This document shows positions 1 to 10,214 of a stretch of 64,000 nucleotides of DNA, piece by piece. The notes below the pieces were generated by a model, which saw only the letters and a list, made by a program, of their open reading frames with translations, had not been told where the DNA came from and made no database searches. The position numbers and the translations under genes are program-made. How positions within the stretch are numbered: position 1 is the first letter of the stretch; every line of letters begins with the position of its first letter. This stretch comes from Rouxiella silvae. GTDB taxonomy: Bacteria > Pseudomonadota > Gammaproteobacteria > Enterobacterales > Enterobacteriaceae. The stretch is from positions 1-64,000 of the forward strand of contig NZ_MRWD01000007.1 in assembly GCF_002093625.1 (NCBI RefSeq), given 5' to 3'.

Positions 1-238
1 GTAAACACATCTCGTTTGCCTGACTGAGTCTGTGCTGGTTTAATTAAACCGCGTTGTTTAATTATATTAAATAAAGAGTGGCGGGGATAAAGCTATATTT
101 TGGAATATATATCACAAAGTTAAGTGAAGTCTGGTGCATATGCCGCCGAATTCTTCACTATGCTTGAAGGAGTATTTATTTCGTTTGAACATCAAGCCAT
201 CTCAAAAATTAATCACAACAACGAGGAGTTCACCGGGT

Positions 239-1903
239 ATGTCAAATTTTTTTATGAACGACCGCAAATCACTGATTAACGACGTGATTGAAGGCGCGAT
301 TTTGACCTCACCTTATAAGAATCTCGCCATGCTTGACGTAGATACAGCAATTCGCGTGGTGGTAAGAAGTGACTGGGACAAGAGCAAGGTTGCGCTAATA
401 TCCGGCGGTGGGTCCGGGCATGAGCCCGCTCACGTAGGATTTGTTGGTAAAGGAATGTTGACCGCCGCCGTGTGTGGTGATGTGTTTGCCTCACCAAGCG
501 TTGACGCTGTGCTGAACGCGATAGTTGCCGTAACCGGAGAGGCAGGATGTCTGCTGATCGTCAAAAACTACACCGGTGACCGTCTCAATTTTGGGTTAGC
601 CGCAGAGAAAGCCAAACATCTTGGCTACAGCGTTGACCTGGTTATGGTCTCTGACGATATCGCCTTACCCGACAATAAACAGCCGCGCGGTATTGCAGGT
701 ACGGTTCTGGTGCACAAAGTGGCGGGTTACGCTGCTGAACAGGGTAAATCGCTTAAAGAGGTCACTCAAGTCGCTCAGCAGGCAATCGAGGCCACTTCCA
801 GCATCGGAGTTGCCATGCGCGGCTGTAATTTGCCAGGAGGTGATGATGAAGAGCAGGAAAACGATCGCATTGATACTGGTCACGTTGAACTGGGTCTAGG
901 TATTCACGGTGAACCGGGCGTCTCTGTCATTAAAACGCACAATACTCAAAAAGTTGTCGAGACTTTGGTTGAGGCATTGCAAAAAGGCCTGAAGCAAAAA
1001 GATCGGCTGGCGATACTGATCAATAACCTTGGCGGGGTCTCACCGCTTGAAATGAATCAAATAACCAAAGAGCTGGTTCATTCAAAAATAAAAGGCGCGA
1101 TTGATTATCTGATTGGCCCGGCTGCATTGGTTAGCGCGCTGGACATGAAAGGATTCTCTCTTTCGGCCATTGTGCTTGATAAACATATTGAAGAGGCACT
1201 GCTGGCAGATGTTGAAGCTTCAGGCTGGCATCCACTGGTCAAGCTCGAAAAATTGCCGCTCCTTAAAGTGGAAAAGATCGCGCAAAAGCATACAGTCAAA
1301 GCCTCGGTCAACGCTCAGGTGGGTGAAATTATTAAAACCGTCGCCGAGACATTGATTTCACTGGAAAGTGAGCTTAATAAACTCGATGCCAAAGTTGGCG
1401 ACGGTGATACAGGGTCAACCTTTGCATCGGGTGCAAAAGATATCCTGGAGTTAAACGAGGGTAACAAGTTGCCTCAGAACGATCTGTCTGCACTGTTTGG
1501 TGAAGTAGGCAATCGTCTTGCTACCGTGATGGGGGGCTCCAGCGGTGTATTGATGTCTATCTTCTTCACTGCGGCCGGTCAAAAAGTCAGTGAGGGTGGA
1601 AATCTGGCACAGTCGCTGCTGTTTGGGCTGGCGCGAATGAAACACTACGGCGGTGCAGACCTTGGCGATCGTACCTTGATCGATGCTCTTCAACCTGCCT
1701 TGGAAGCATTGGACAAAAAAGAGGGGGATTATCAAGGTGCGGCAGCGGCGGCCGCCAAAGGAGCAAACGACACGGCAAGTATGCAAAAAGCCAACGCCGG
1801 TCGTTCGTCTTATCTCAACAGCGATAGCCTGAAAGGCGTTAAAGATCCCGGAGCTGTAGCGATTGAGAAAGTGTTTTCTGCACTACTTGAATCAAATAAA
1901 TAA
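239..1903 (+). CDS. dhaK: ATP-dependent dihydroxyacetone kinase (DhaK-DhaL fusion)
   Basis: This 554-residue enzyme phosphorylates dihydroxyacetone with ATP to give DHAP, linking glycerol and DHA use to glycolysis in the cytosol. The N-terminal DhaK domain (about 1-330) has the glycine-rich GGGSGHEP motif, NYTGDRLNFG and the substrate-binding His near residue 223 in GIHGEPG. The C-terminal DhaL nucleotide domain (about 360-554) has the Mg-ATP aspartates in DAKVGDGDTGS. Length and N-terminus (MSNFFMNDR) match the Citrobacter single-chain kinase, so I chose ATG 239, with GAGGAG upstream, over the in-frame ATG at 134. It stands alone, with no PTS-type dhaM or glycerol dehydrogenase beside it. 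Confidence 0.93.
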   Translation: MSNFFMNDRKSLINDVIEGAILTSPYKNLAMLDVDTAIRVVVRSDWDKSKVALISGGGSGHEPAHVGFVGKGMLTAAVCGDVFASPSVDAVLNAIVAVTGEAGCLLIVKNYTGDRLNFGLAAEKAKHLGYSVDLVMVSDDIALPDNKQPRGIAGTVLVHKVAGYAAEQGKSLKEVTQVAQQAIEATSSIGVAMRGCNLPGGDDEEQENDRIDTGHVELGLGIHGEPGVSVIKTHNTQKVVETLVEALQKGLKQKDRLAILINNLGGVSPLEMNQITKELVHSKIKGAIDYLIGPAALVSALDMKGFSLSAIVLDKHIEEALLADVEASGWHPLVKLEKLPLLKVEKIAQKHTVKASVNAQVGEIIKTVAETLISLESELNKLDAKVGDGDTGSTFASGAKDILELNEGNKLPQNDLSALFGEVGNRLATVMGGSSGVLMSIFFTAAGQKVSEGGNLAQSLLFGLARMKHYGGADLGDRTLIDALQPALEALDKKEGDYQGAAAAAAKGANDTASMQKANAGRSSYLNSDSLKGVKDPGAVAIEKVFSALLESNK

Positions 1904-2030
1904 TCTCTTCGTCGTTTGAAAATCTGGCCCTGGAAAACGGGGCCTTATTGTCAATCAGCAAACTGATGCGCAATGAGAAAAACTGCTATATGCTAGTAGT
2001 TATCATTATCAGTTAACTGAGGTCAGTATC

Positions 2031-2315
2031 ATGATTGCAGCGATGGTCACGGCGTGTGGATTGTGGGGTGTCAGTTGGTGTCTGGGTAAGCGCTTATCGA
2101 GCGGGTGGGCCGTTTTATTACCCTGTGCGTTGCTGCCTCTTTTGGCATTGGCAAACATGACGCTGGAACAGCTGAAAGACCTGGTTATCCTGGCGATGCT
2201 GGCAACGCTTATCATGCTGCTCAATACCAAGCTGCGACACTATGTTTTATTGCCATCGTTTGTGGCTTTATCGGGCGGACTGGCTGCTATAGCGGTGAAC
2301 TTTAATTTGATGTAA
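2031..2315 (+). CDS. yjjZ: DUF1435 small membrane protein (YjjZ-like)
   Basis: This 94-residue protein of unknown function consists almost entirely of hydrophobic segments (about 1-18, 24-42, 50-65 and 70-92), so it is probably an inner-membrane protein with three or four short helices. The LRHYVLLPS stretch and the position next to a leucine tRNA gene recall E. coli YjjZ of the DUF1435 family, which also lies beside leuQPV. The ATG at 2031 follows a GAGGTC-like ribosome site. Family assignment is from recalled similarity and synteny; no function is known. Confidence 0.75.
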   Translation: MIAAMVTACGLWGVSWCLGKRLSSGWAVLLPCALLPLLALANMTLEQLKDLVILAMLATLIMLLNTKLRHYVLLPSFVALSGGLAAIAVNFNLM

Positions 2316-2480
2316 TAAGGTTATGCTGGTGAATTGAGAAAAATGATCCAGACAGCTTTAATACAGAATCAATACAGGTTGTGTGCTGCCACGGTAATGC
2401 GGGTTTTGTATAAAAAAGTGGGGAGAGGATTTTCGGTATGATTTTTAAGATGAGATTTGAATCTAAAGCTGAAATTCATC

Positions 2481-2567
2481 TGGTGCGAAGAGAGGGACTT
2501 GAACCCTCACGTCCGTAAGAACACTAACACCTGAAGCTAGCGCGTCTACCAATTCCGCCACCTTCGC
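2481..2567 (-). tRNA. tRNA-Leu (anticodon CAG)
   Basis: On the minus strand the sequence folds as a class II tRNA of 87 nt beginning GCGAAGG and ending CTTCGCACCA, so the CCA end is encoded. The anticodon loop reads CTTCAGG, giving anticodon CAG for CUG codons. A long variable arm (TTCTTACGGACG region) and the T-loop GGTTCAAGTCC are present. It closely resembles E. coli tRNA-Leu1 (leuV/P/Q), but only one copy is present here. Confidence 0.97.
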
Positions 2568-2771
2568 AAACCGATTCTTAGCGCATAAAATTTCATCTAT
2601 ACGACTAAGCAACCACGGGGGCGAATTTTAGAGATTTTAGCGTAGGCGTCAATAGTTATTTCCCTGAAAAGCGGCGATTGTTGTAAAAAACAGCAGTTTC
2701 TCGCCAAATCGCATTTTCACCGTCGCACTTGCTCGCTTATCGTTGGTTTTATGTGCGTTTATATCCCTGCG

Positions 2772-3665
2772 CTAGAGTCTCGCGAACAGCTCAATGAGCC
2801 AGTCCAATAATACCCTGACCCGTGGCGCAAGAAAGCGCCCGGGTGGATACATTATGTACAGCGGCATCGGCGGTGGCTGAAGATGAGGTAACACTTCAAT
2901 CAGCGCGCCTCGCGCTAAGTCCTGCTCAACCACACGGCGTGAGGTTTGAATCAGCCCATACCCCGCTTTCGCCGCGGCTATGTAGGCATCGGCCCCGCTC
3001 ACCGTCAGGGTATTATTCATCAATATTGCCTGAGATTTTTTGTTAATAATAAACTCAAGCTGTGACTCAGGTCGTTGGTGCGCAAAAAAGTAGGCCACGG
3101 CCTGATGCTGTTTCAAATCGTCCAGCGTTAGCGGTATTCCCTTTTCTGCTAAATAACCCCTTGATGCACATGTAGTTTGCGCCAGCATGGCAATCGGGCG
3201 CGATTGCAAATTTTCACTTTCTGCCGGCCATGCGCGAATGACACAGTCAACGCCCTGATGCAGCAAATCGACCGCGTTATCGTTGGCGCTGAGGGTCAGC
3301 TTGATTTGTGGATAGCGGGCGGTAAATTCGGGCAGGGCAGGCAGCACAATCTCGCGCGCCATTGAGTGCGGCATGTCGATACGAACATGACCCGCAGACG
3401 GATTTTTGACGTCGGCGAACAGGTTATCGGCCTCATCAAATCCCGCAAGCAACTGCAGGCAGCGTTGATAATATTGCTCACCTTCTTCAGTGATTTTTAC
3501 CTGCCGTGTGGTGCGCAAAAACAGTCGTACGCCGAGGCGCTGCTCAAGATTTTTCAAGGCCGTGCTGACCGTCGCTCTGGGCAGATCGAGGTCTTCTGCT
3601 GCGCGACTGAAACTGCCTAACTCGGTAATGCGAATGAAAATTCGCATGGCCTGAATTTGATCCAC
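2772..3665 (-). CDS. LysR-family transcriptional regulator
   Basis: This 297-residue LysR-type regulator has an N-terminal winged HTH (about 5-62: GSFSRAAEDLDLPRATVSTALKNLE is the helix-turn-helix region, read in two parts) and a C-terminal effector-binding domain. The reading frame extends upstream to 3758, but the conserved N-terminus starts at VDQIQAM, so I chose GTG 3665 with GGGA before it. The longer frame would overlap the promoter shared with the divergent aldo-keto reductase at 3781. By the usual LysR arrangement it probably controls that gene. The effector cannot be inferred. Confidence 0.88.
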   Translation of the reverse strand: MDQIQAMRIFIRITELGSFSRAAEDLDLPRATVSTALKNLEQRLGVRLFLRTTRQVKITEEGEQYYQRCLQLLAGFDEADNLFADVKNPSAGHVRIDMPHSMAREIVLPALPEFTARYPQIKLTLSANDNAVDLLHQGVDCVIRAWPAESENLQSRPIAMLAQTTCASRGYLAEKGIPLTLDDLKQHQAVAYFFAHQRPESQLEFIINKKSQAILMNNTLTVSGADAYIAAAKAGYGLIQTSRRVVEQDLARGALIEVLPHLQPPPMPLYIMYPPGRFLAPRVRVLLDWLIELFARL

Positions 3666-3780
3666 GCTATCGTCCCATTGTTTGCCATTTATGAACAGTG
3701 TTGCATGAAATGGCATATTTATCTTTATATGATAAACAACCAAACTTCTTTCCATCAATCGGTAAGCGAAGGAATAGAAA

Positions 3781-4776
3781 ATGAAACAGCGTCAATTAGG
3801 TAAAAACGGTCCAATGGTTTCTGCTCTGGGACTCGGCTGCATGGGTATGAGTGAGTTTTACACCCATGATATGGACGAGAAAGAGTCGCTGGCAACGCTG
3901 GACCGTGCATTGGAATTGGGGATCACTATGCTCGATACCGCCGACGTTTATGGCCCGCACACCAACGAAGAGCTGCTGGGCAGGGCACTTCAGGGGCGTC
4001 GCGATAAAGTATTTTTGGCCACCAAGTTTGGTATCGTTCGTGACCCAGCCAACCCACAGGCCAGAGGGACCAACGGCCATCCCGATTACATTCGTCAATC
4101 GGTTGAAGGCAGCCTTAAGCGTTTAAAAACCGATGTCATCGACCTCTATTATCAGCATCGCGCCGATCCTGCTGTGCCGATTGAAGAGAGCGTGGGTGCA
4201 CTGTCAGATTTGGTTCGAGAAGGCAAAATTCGCTACGTCGGCATGAGTGAAATTTCGGCGGCAACGCTGGAGCGTGCGCATAAAGTGCATCCTATTAGCG
4301 CATTGCAAACGGAGTATTCACTGTGGAGCCGTGACGTTGAGCAAAGCATACTGCCCGCCTGTGCACGTTTGGGCATCGCCTTCGTGCCATACAGTCCATT
4401 AGGGCGCGGATTTTTGACCGGGGCTATTCGCTCGCCGAATGATTTTGGCGAGAATGATTTTCGTAAAAACAATCCGCGTTTTCAGGGAGAAAATTTTGCA
4501 CAGAATTTGCAGTTGGCAGACAAGGTGGTAGAAATTGCCAGCGAGAAGGGCGTGAAGCCTTCTCAACTGGCACTGGCGTGGGTGTTGGCACAGGGGGATA
4601 ACATTGTGCCAATTCCGGGTACAAAGCGTCGTACTTATCTGGAAGAGAACATCGCCGCGCTAGATGTCATCCTGAATGAAGCCGAAATCGCGGCGATTGA
4701 GGCTGTCTTCCCGCTGCGTTCCGCCGCCGGGGAACGCTATGCCCCGGAGATGATGCGCATTTTAAGCAACTCCTGA
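3781..4776 (+). CDS. Aldo/keto reductase
   Basis: This 331-residue NADPH-dependent aldo-keto reductase is a TIM barrel of the AKR13/YajO-like type. The expected catalytic tetrad is visible: Asp52 and Tyr57 in LDTADVYGP, Lys82 in ATKFG and His126 in YYQHR. The C-terminal [13 protein letters not shown] motif is the phosphate-binding site for NADPH. GAAGGA precedes the ATG. It is transcribed divergently from a LysR gene, suggesting inducible reduction of an aldehyde or ketone. The substrate is unknown. Confidence 0.92.
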   Translation: MKQRQLGKNGPMVSALGLGCMGMSEFYTHDMDEKESLATLDRALELGITMLDTADVYGPHTNEELLGRALQGRRDKVFLATKFGIVRDPANPQARGTNGHPDYIRQSVEGSLKRLKTDVIDLYYQHRADPAVPIEESVGALSDLVREGKIRYVGMSEISAATLERAHKVHPISALQTEYSLWSRDVEQSILPACARLGIAFVPYSPLGRGFLTGAIRSPNDFGENDFRKNNPRFQGENFAQNLQLADKVVEIASEKGVKPSQLALAWVLAQGDNIVPIPGTKRRTYLEENIAALDVILNEAEIAAIEAVFPLRSAAGERYAPEMMRILSNS

Positions 4777-4868
4777 TAGCCAAATCTTTGAAACTACAGA
4801 TGCGTTGCCTGCCTTCAGCCGCCGTCTTTCTGTAGCTTGAGATCTTTAGGCTATTAGCGCAATACCCA

Positions 4869-5915
4869 TTAACGCTTTTTCTTTTTATCGTCGCGCGGCG
4901 GACGGCCACGCGTTGCCTGGTACACTTTGAAGCGGCCATTCTGGGCCAGTACTTCATGGCTGCCAAAAGTAGCGTCCAGCAGCGCGGCATAAGGCAGGAA
5001 GGCGTTTGCCACGATGCGCAGTTTACCGCCGATATTCAGGTGGTTGACTGCGCCGCGGATCAGCTGCTCCGAGGCGTGCAGGCTGGTTTGCAGGCCTTCG
5101 TGGAACGGCGGATTCGAAATAATCATGTCGAAGCGGCCTTTAATGTCGGAATAGACATTACTGGCGATCACTTCGCCCTGCAAACCATTGGCTTCGAGAG
5201 TCGCTTTACTCGCAGCCAGCGCGGCTGCACTCACATCGCTGAGCGTCACTTTCATTTTCGGCGAATAGGTTGCCAGCACGGAGGCCAACACGCCTGAACC
5301 GCTGGCAATATCCAGCACTTTGCCTTTAACTTGTTCTTCAAAGCTGTTGATTAACAACAGGCTACCGCTGTCCAAACCTTCACGGCTGAACACGCCCGGC
5401 AAGGTTTTAATGGTCACTTCTTCAACCATATACGTTTGCCACCAGTCTTCGGCGTCAAACTCGGGCTGCTTTTCAAGACTGCCGTGGTACAGTCCACAGC
5501 GGCGGGCGCTGTCAATTTTGCCAATCGGACACAGTTCGCCCAGAATTTCTTCTGCGCTACGAACGCCACTGCGGTTTTCTCCGACCACAAACACGTCAAT
5601 GCCAACAGGCAACAGCGAAAGCAGGTTAAACAGCTGGAACTTGGCTTCCTGTTTGCTCTTCGGCCAGTAGTAAATCAGCAGATCGCTAGACGCGACAAAC
5701 TCGGCATCTGCCACCAGGCCAAACTGCACGTCCTCTTTCATTGAGGCATTGAGCATCTGCCAGTGGTGATATTGATTGGTATGAACCCGCACGCTTTCAG
5801 CCTCGAAAGTGGCTGGCAGGTCATCTTGTAAATCGCCAGCGAACAGTACGCGGCGGCCGAGAAAATCATCGCTGTGGCGCAGTATAACTTCACTGGCCGG
5901 GGTTAATGCTGACAT
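4869..5915 (-). CDS. rsmC: 16S rRNA (guanine1207-N2)-methyltransferase RsmC
   Basis: RsmC methylates G1207 of 16S rRNA in the assembled 30S subunit, using S-adenosylmethionine. The 348-residue protein has the tandem layout of the family: a degenerate N-terminal methyltransferase domain (about 1-160) and an active C-terminal domain with the SAM-binding [10 protein letters not shown] motif and catalytic NPPFHEG. I chose ATG 5915 ([15 protein letters not shown] upstream) over the frame start at 5957, matching E. coli length (343). The C-terminus ends in a lysine/arginine tail. It is divergent from holD, as in E. coli. Confidence 0.95.
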   Translation of the reverse strand: MSALTPASEVILRHSDDFLGRRVLFAGDLQDDLPATFEAESVRVHTNQYHHWQMLNASMKEDVQFGLVADAEFVASSDLLIYYWPKSKQEAKFQLFNLLSLLPVGIDVFVVGENRSGVRSAEEILGELCPIGKIDSARRCGLYHGSLEKQPEFDAEDWWQTYMVEEVTIKTLPGVFSREGLDSGSLLLINSFEEQVKGKVLDIASGSGVLASVLATYSPKMKVTLSDVSAAALAASKATLEANGLQGEVIASNVYSDIKGRFDMIISNPPFHEGLQTSLHASEQLIRGAVNHLNIGGKLRIVANAFLPYAALLDATFGSHEVLAQNGRFKVYQATRGRPPRDDKKKKR

Positions 5916-6073
5916 CAGATTAAGGCTCCTCAGGAATATGGCCCGCATTATATACACTTTATCCTCGAAGATGCAGGCTTGTTGCTGTTTGACTGTGCGA
6001 GGTTTATTGGCGCAGGTTCGATGTGTTTGCTAGCATAGCGCGCTATACGAGTCGTCAACGGGCAGGAACAAGC

Positions 6074-6505
6074 ATGGCAACAAGACGAGACTGGTTGTTA
6101 CAGCAACTGGGGATTACCCAGTGGACGCTGCGTCGCCCCACAGTTTTACTGGGTGAGGTGGCCGTCAGTCTGCCCGAGCAAACGCGATTGCTGATTGTGG
6201 CAGACGTGCTGCCGTTGGAAGACGATTTACTGGTTAAAGACGTGATCCGCAGCCTCAACCTCAACCCGTCTCAGGTTTACAGCCTGCAAACGGCGCAGGT
6301 GGCGATGCTGCCTGAGGACACGCACTGTAACACCTGGCGACTGGGTATCAGCGAACCCTTACCGGTGGCTGGAGCACAGTTATTTAGCCCGGCGCTGGCC
6401 GAGCTCTCTCAAGACGCTGGGGCAAAACGTGCGCTCTGGCAGCAGATTTGTGAAAATGAACAACATTTCTATCCTGACCCCCGCGGACCTGAATCGCGCC
6501 TTTGA
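6074..6505 (+). CDS. holD: DNA polymerase III psi subunit
   Basis: HolD is the psi subunit of the DNA polymerase III clamp-loader complex. With chi (HolC) it links the holoenzyme to SSB. The 143-residue protein begins MATRRDWLLQQLGITQWTLR, typical of the family. That start (ATG 6074, GGAAC upstream) was preferred to the in-frame ATG at 6023. Its last 50 bases overlap the start of rimI, a translational coupling also found in E. coli. Confidence 0.94.
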   Translation: MATRRDWLLQQLGITQWTLRRPTVLLGEVAVSLPEQTRLLIVADVLPLEDDLLVKDVIRSLNLNPSQVYSLQTAQVAMLPEDTHCNTWRLGISEPLPVAGAQLFSPALAELSQDAGAKRALWQQICENEQHFYPDPRGPESRL

Positions 6506-6899
6506 GATTGAACAGGCCAGCCACGCGTTTCCCTGGAGTGAAAAAACCTTTGCCAGTAATCAGGGTGATCGCTACCTTAATTTAAAACTTGAGCAACAGG
6601 GCAAAATGGTCGGCTTTGCCATTGTGCAGACCGTATTAGACGAAGCCACGCTGTTTAATATCGCCATTGACCCTGCCTTTCAGCGACAGGGACTGGGGCG
6701 TTTACTGCTTGAGGAGCTGTTGGCTCAGCTTGAAACGCGCAACGTTTTTACGCTGTGGCTTGAGGTTCGGGCCTCCAATCGAGGGGCGATTTCACTCTAT
6801 GAAAGTCTTGGTTTTAACGAAGTTTCTGTTCGCCGAAACTACTATCCGGCGGCATCAGGGCGGGAAGATGCCATCATTATGGCGCTGCCAATAGATTAA
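6456..6899 (+). CDS. rimI: Ribosomal protein S18-alanine N-acetyltransferase
   Basis: RimI is a GNAT acetyltransferase that acetylates the N-terminal alanine of ribosomal protein S18 with acetyl-CoA. The 147-residue protein keeps the acetyl-CoA binding motif RQGLGRLLLEELL (about residues 77-89) and the catalytic region RRNYYP near the C-terminus. The start MNNISILTP at 6456 gives the standard length and lies inside holD. A terminator follows directly. In E. coli the next gene would be yjjG, which is absent here. Confidence 0.95.
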   Translation: MNNISILTPADLNRAFEIEQASHAFPWSEKTFASNQGDRYLNLKLEQQGKMVGFAIVQTVLDEATLFNIAIDPAFQRQGLGRLLLEELLAQLETRNVFTLWLEVRASNRGAISLYESLGFNEVSVRRNYYPAASGREDAIIMALPID

Positions 6900-6926
6900 A
6901 AAAAGCGGGCTGATGGCCCGCTTTTC
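6897..6926. terminator. Bidirectional terminator between rimI and tsgA
   Basis: A perfect 10-bp stem (6901-6910 with 6916-6925) with a 5-nt loop has an A run on one side and a T run on the other. It can end rimI on the plus strand and tsgA on the minus strand. Confidence 0.85.
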
Positions 6927-6950
6927 ATTGCTTCTAAAACGCTCAATCGC

Positions 6951-8129
6951 TTATTTGTGGCCGTGCATTTTGTGCTTGGTCACAAAGCCCAGCGCCAGAC
7001 ACATCACAAATACAACAAAATACAATACGTTAGCTGTAGCCAACGCCGCGTGGGTCCCGTGGTCTCTTACGATAGGGCTTGTGACAACGAAGGTCAGCAT
7101 GGTGCCAACGGTGCCGCAGGTCAGGATAAAGTTAACCAGTTTTGGCGAAGATACCTTGGTTTGCAGTGAGCCGAGCGTAATGATGGTGGTGTAAATTGCG
7201 CTGGAGACAAAGCCTAACCCGAGGATAGCGTAGGTCAGATGCGCCGGATTATCGGTAGAGATAAACAGGTACATCGCCACGGTAGCCAGTGCGGTCAGCA
7301 GTGTTACGATGCGCTGTAGGTCGAAGAAGCGCAGCACAAAGCTGAAGACCCACATGCCAATCATATAAGACAACCAGAAATCGCTGACCAGTTTGCCGGC
7401 CTGATTAATGTCCAGATTAAAGGTTTTGGTGACGTAGTCCGGTACCCACTGAATGAAGCCCAGCTGGCCGAGGATGTAGCACAGTGCCGCAATTGACAGG
7501 AACAGCACGCCAATTCCCCACTTCTCCTTAACCACAGGCTGATTGTCGGTCTTGCCTTTGGCGCCCAATACTGGGAATTCGGCAATCAGGGTCAGCAAAA
7601 AGATCGCCACGTACAGGATGCCAATACAGGCATAAACCCAGTACCAGCCAATGCTGCGTGCCAGCAGGATGCCCGCCACGATAGGGAATATCATACCCGC
7701 CATGCTGAAGAACGAATCGGTAAACAGCAGGCGTGAACCGCGCTGACGGCCTTCATAGATATGGGTAATCAGAAAAGTCCCGATCGACATGGTGATGCCG
7801 CTGACTACGCCGAGAACGAACATACACAGCGAGAATACGCTGATGCTTTTGCTCATCATCAGACCGGCAACTGCAAGAACCATCAGCACGAAGCCGAAAA
7901 TAAGCTGACGTTTTAATGGGATAACTTCCATCAGCCACGCGTTTAGGAAGATGGCTATCAGAATACCGGCGTTAAGGAAGGTAAAGGTGTTACTCATGCT
8001 GGAAACAGGCAGACCGAAATACTCGGCGATATTGCCCATTACCATGCCGGTAACAATCACCAATGCCCCTGTTAGCCCGTAAGAGAAAAAGCTGATCCAG
8101 GTGAGAAGCAATCGATTACTTTTAGTCAT
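6951..8129 (-). CDS. tsgA: MFS transporter TsgA
   Basis: This 392-residue inner-membrane protein of the major facilitator superfamily has about 12 hydrophobic segments and is very close to E. coli TsgA (YhfC, 393 aa), for example in [18 protein letters not shown] and [15 protein letters not shown]. The transported substrate is not established; tsgA is named from tellurite/selenite/gold-related phenotypes. ATG 8129 ([15 protein letters not shown] upstream) is preferred to the frame start at 8171. In E. coli tsgA is near nirB; here it lies between rimI and prfC, where E. coli has yjjG. Confidence 0.93.
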   Translation of the reverse strand: MTKSNRLLLTWISFFSYGLTGALVIVTGMVMGNIAEYFGLPVSSMSNTFTFLNAGILIAIFLNAWLMEVIPLKRQLIFGFVLMVLAVAGLMMSKSISVFSLCMFVLGVVSGITMSIGTFLITHIYEGRQRGSRLLFTDSFFSMAGMIFPIVAGILLARSIGWYWVYACIGILYVAIFLLTLIAEFPVLGAKGKTDNQPVVKEKWGIGVLFLSIAALCYILGQLGFIQWVPDYVTKTFNLDINQAGKLVSDFWLSYMIGMWVFSFVLRFFDLQRIVTLLTALATVAMYLFISTDNPAHLTYAILGLGFVSSAIYTTIITLGSLQTKVSSPKLVNFILTCGTVGTMLTFVVTSPIVRDHGTHAALATANVLYFVVFVMCLALGFVTKHKMHGHK

Positions 8130-8557
8130 TAAGATACATCCTTGTGATGTATAAGAGGTTAAAACACGCAAAAAAGAGTTCAGATTGTGGCAGCTGAAGC
8201 CGCCTTGTCATGCCGTACAACTTTTATTGACCCGATTATCCAGAAAGGAGCAGATCAGTTTTGTGATAGGACAGGTATTTTTAATGCAAGCTGTAAAGTT
8301 ATGCAAAATTTATATGTGATACTTGTCACATTTTAATGAAAATAGAGTGAATTTAGCCCAAACTCAGGTCGGTGAACCGGCTCTGTGCTCCGTGCATTTT
8401 CACTCATCGGCGAGCGAATATAAAAGCATTGATTGTCTAACCCCGCTAAATCATAGAAAATAGCCGGCTATAACTTTTATTACCGCTTTGCCTGATGCCG
8501 TTCTGGCGTAAAATCAATACCGATGCAGGGCGGACAACCGCAGAAACGTGGAAAAAC
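8130..8557. promoter_or_regulatory. Divergent tsgA/prfC intergenic region with a CRP-like site
   Basis: This 428-bp gene-free stretch separates two divergent genes. It holds a symmetric CRP-type site at 8315-8330, TGTGA-TACTTG-TCACA, with both half-sites at consensus and AT-rich flanks. A second half-site TGTGA lies at 8262-8266. The site is about 190 bp from the tsgA start and 230 bp from prfC, so carbon control of tsgA, prfC or both is possible. No -10/-35 pair stands out clearly. Confidence 0.6.
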
Positions 8558-10147
8558 ATGTCTCCTAGTGAATACGCCCTCGAAGTCGCCAAACGTCGCA
8601 CCTTCGCCATTATCTCGCACCCCGATGCGGGTAAAACTACCATTACTGAAAAAGTGCTGTTGTTCGGACAGGCTATTCAGACTGCCGGTACGGTAAAGGG
8701 CCGTGGTTCAAACAACCACGCCAAGTCCGACTGGATGGAAATGGAAAAACAACGTGGTATCTCCATTACGACTTCCGTGATGCAGTTCCCTTACCGCCAC
8801 GCGCTGGTTAACCTGCTTGATACCCCAGGACACGAAGACTTCTCTGAAGATACTTATCGTACTCTGACCGCCGTTGACTGCTGTCTGATGGTTATCGACA
8901 CCGCAAAGGGCGTTGAGGATCGTACCCGCAAGCTGATGGAAGTGACCCGTCTGCGCGATACGCCGATCATTACCTTCATGAACAAGCTGGACCGCGACAT
9001 TCGCGACCCGATGGAAGTGATGGACGAAGTTGAGCGCGAGCTGAAAATTGCCTGCTCACCTATCACCTGGCCAATTGGCTGCGGCAAGCTGTTTAAAGGG
9101 GTTTATCACCTTTATAAAGATGAAACTTATCTTTATCAAACCGGTAAAGGCCACACCATTCAGGAAGTGCGCATTGTTAAAGGTCTGAATAACCCAGATC
9201 TCGACACCGCCATCGGTGAAGAGCTGGCGATTCAGCTGCGCGGCGAGCTGGAATTGGTGCAGGGTGCTTCACACGAGTTTGATCATGAGGCTTTCCTCAG
9301 CGGTGATCTTACCCCGGTATTCTTCGGAACCGCATTGGGTAACTTCGGCGTTGACCACATGCTCGACGGGCTGGTGGAATGGGCGCCTGCGCCGATGCCG
9401 CGTAAAACCGACCTGCGTGAAGTTAAAGCCGATGACGAGAAATTCACCGGCTTCGTGTTTAAGATTCAGGCCAATATGGATCCGAAACACCGCGACCGCG
9501 TCGCTTTTATGCGTGTGGTTTCAGGTAAATACGAAAAAGGCATGAAGCTGCGTCAGGTGCGCACCGGCAAAGACGTGGTCATCTCTGATGCGCTTACCTT
9601 TATGGCGGGCGACCGTTCACACGTTGAAGAAGCTTATCCGGGTGACATCATCGGCCTGCATAACCACGGTACCATTCAGATTGGGGACACCTTTACTCAG
9701 GGTGAAAACATGAAGTTCACCGGTATCCCTAACTTTGCGCCTGAACTGTTCCGCCGCATCCGTCTGCGTGACCCGCTCAAGCAGAAACAGCTGCTTAAAG
9801 GGCTGGTTCAGCTCTCCGAAGAAGGTGCCGTGCAGGTGTTCCGTCCCCTGATTAATAACGACTTGATCGTGGGAGCGGTGGGTGTGCTGCAGTTTGAAGT
9901 CGTTGTTGCACGTCTGAAGAGCGAGTACAACGTTGAAGCGATTTACGAATCGGTTAACGTCTCAACCGCCCGCTGGGTTGAATGCTCTGACGTTAAGAAG
10001 TTTGATGATTTCCAACGCAAGTGCGAGTTAAACCTGGCACTGGATGGCGGTGATAATTTGACCTATATCGCGCCGTCGATGGTTAACCTTAACCTGACGA
10101 AAGACCGTTATCCTGAAGTGGATTTCCGTAAAACTCGCGAACATTAA
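8558..10147 (+). CDS. prfC: Peptide chain release factor 3
   Basis: RF3 is the ribosomal GTPase that recycles RF1 and RF2 after termination. The 529-residue protein equals the E. coli length. It carries the P loop SHPDAGKTT near residue 20, switch [16 protein letters not shown], the NKLD base-specificity motif, and the EF-Tu-like beta-barrel domains that follow. I chose ATG 8558 ([15 protein letters not shown]) over the frame start at 8495 by family alignment. Monocistronic, with a strong terminator just after it. Confidence 0.97.
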   Translation: MSPSEYALEVAKRRTFAIISHPDAGKTTITEKVLLFGQAIQTAGTVKGRGSNNHAKSDWMEMEKQRGISITTSVMQFPYRHALVNLLDTPGHEDFSEDTYRTLTAVDCCLMVIDTAKGVEDRTRKLMEVTRLRDTPIITFMNKLDRDIRDPMEVMDEVERELKIACSPITWPIGCGKLFKGVYHLYKDETYLYQTGKGHTIQEVRIVKGLNNPDLDTAIGEELAIQLRGELELVQGASHEFDHEAFLSGDLTPVFFGTALGNFGVDHMLDGLVEWAPAPMPRKTDLREVKADDEKFTGFVFKIQANMDPKHRDRVAFMRVVSGKYEKGMKLRQVRTGKDVVISDALTFMAGDRSHVEEAYPGDIIGLHNHGTIQIGDTFTQGENMKFTGIPNFAPELFRRIRLRDPLKQKQLLKGLVQLSEEGAVQVFRPLINNDLIVGAVGVLQFEVVVARLKSEYNVEAIYESVNVSTARWVECSDVKKFDDFQRKCELNLALDGGDNLTYIAPSMVNLNLTKDRYPEVDFRKTREH

Positions 10148-10186
10148 TCTGCTGATAACGTTTATCCATACCGCGATTTTTCCCCT

Positions 10187-10214
10187 AAAGACGGCCTGAG
10201 AGCCGTCTTTTTTT
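10187..10214 (+). terminator. Rho-independent terminator of prfC
   Basis: The stem AAAGACGGC (10187-10195) pairs with GCCGTCTTT (10202-10210) around a 6-nt loop and is followed by a T run. Confidence 0.9.

Noticed and set aside
134-238. In-frame extension of dhaK from ATG 134
   Set aside because: The residues do not belong to the family, while MSNFFMNDR at 239 matches the known N-terminus and has GAGGAG upstream.
1926-1950. GGCCC/GGGCC hairpin after dhaK as terminator
   Set aside because: The stem is only 5 bp and the T run is weak, so I did not list it as a feature.
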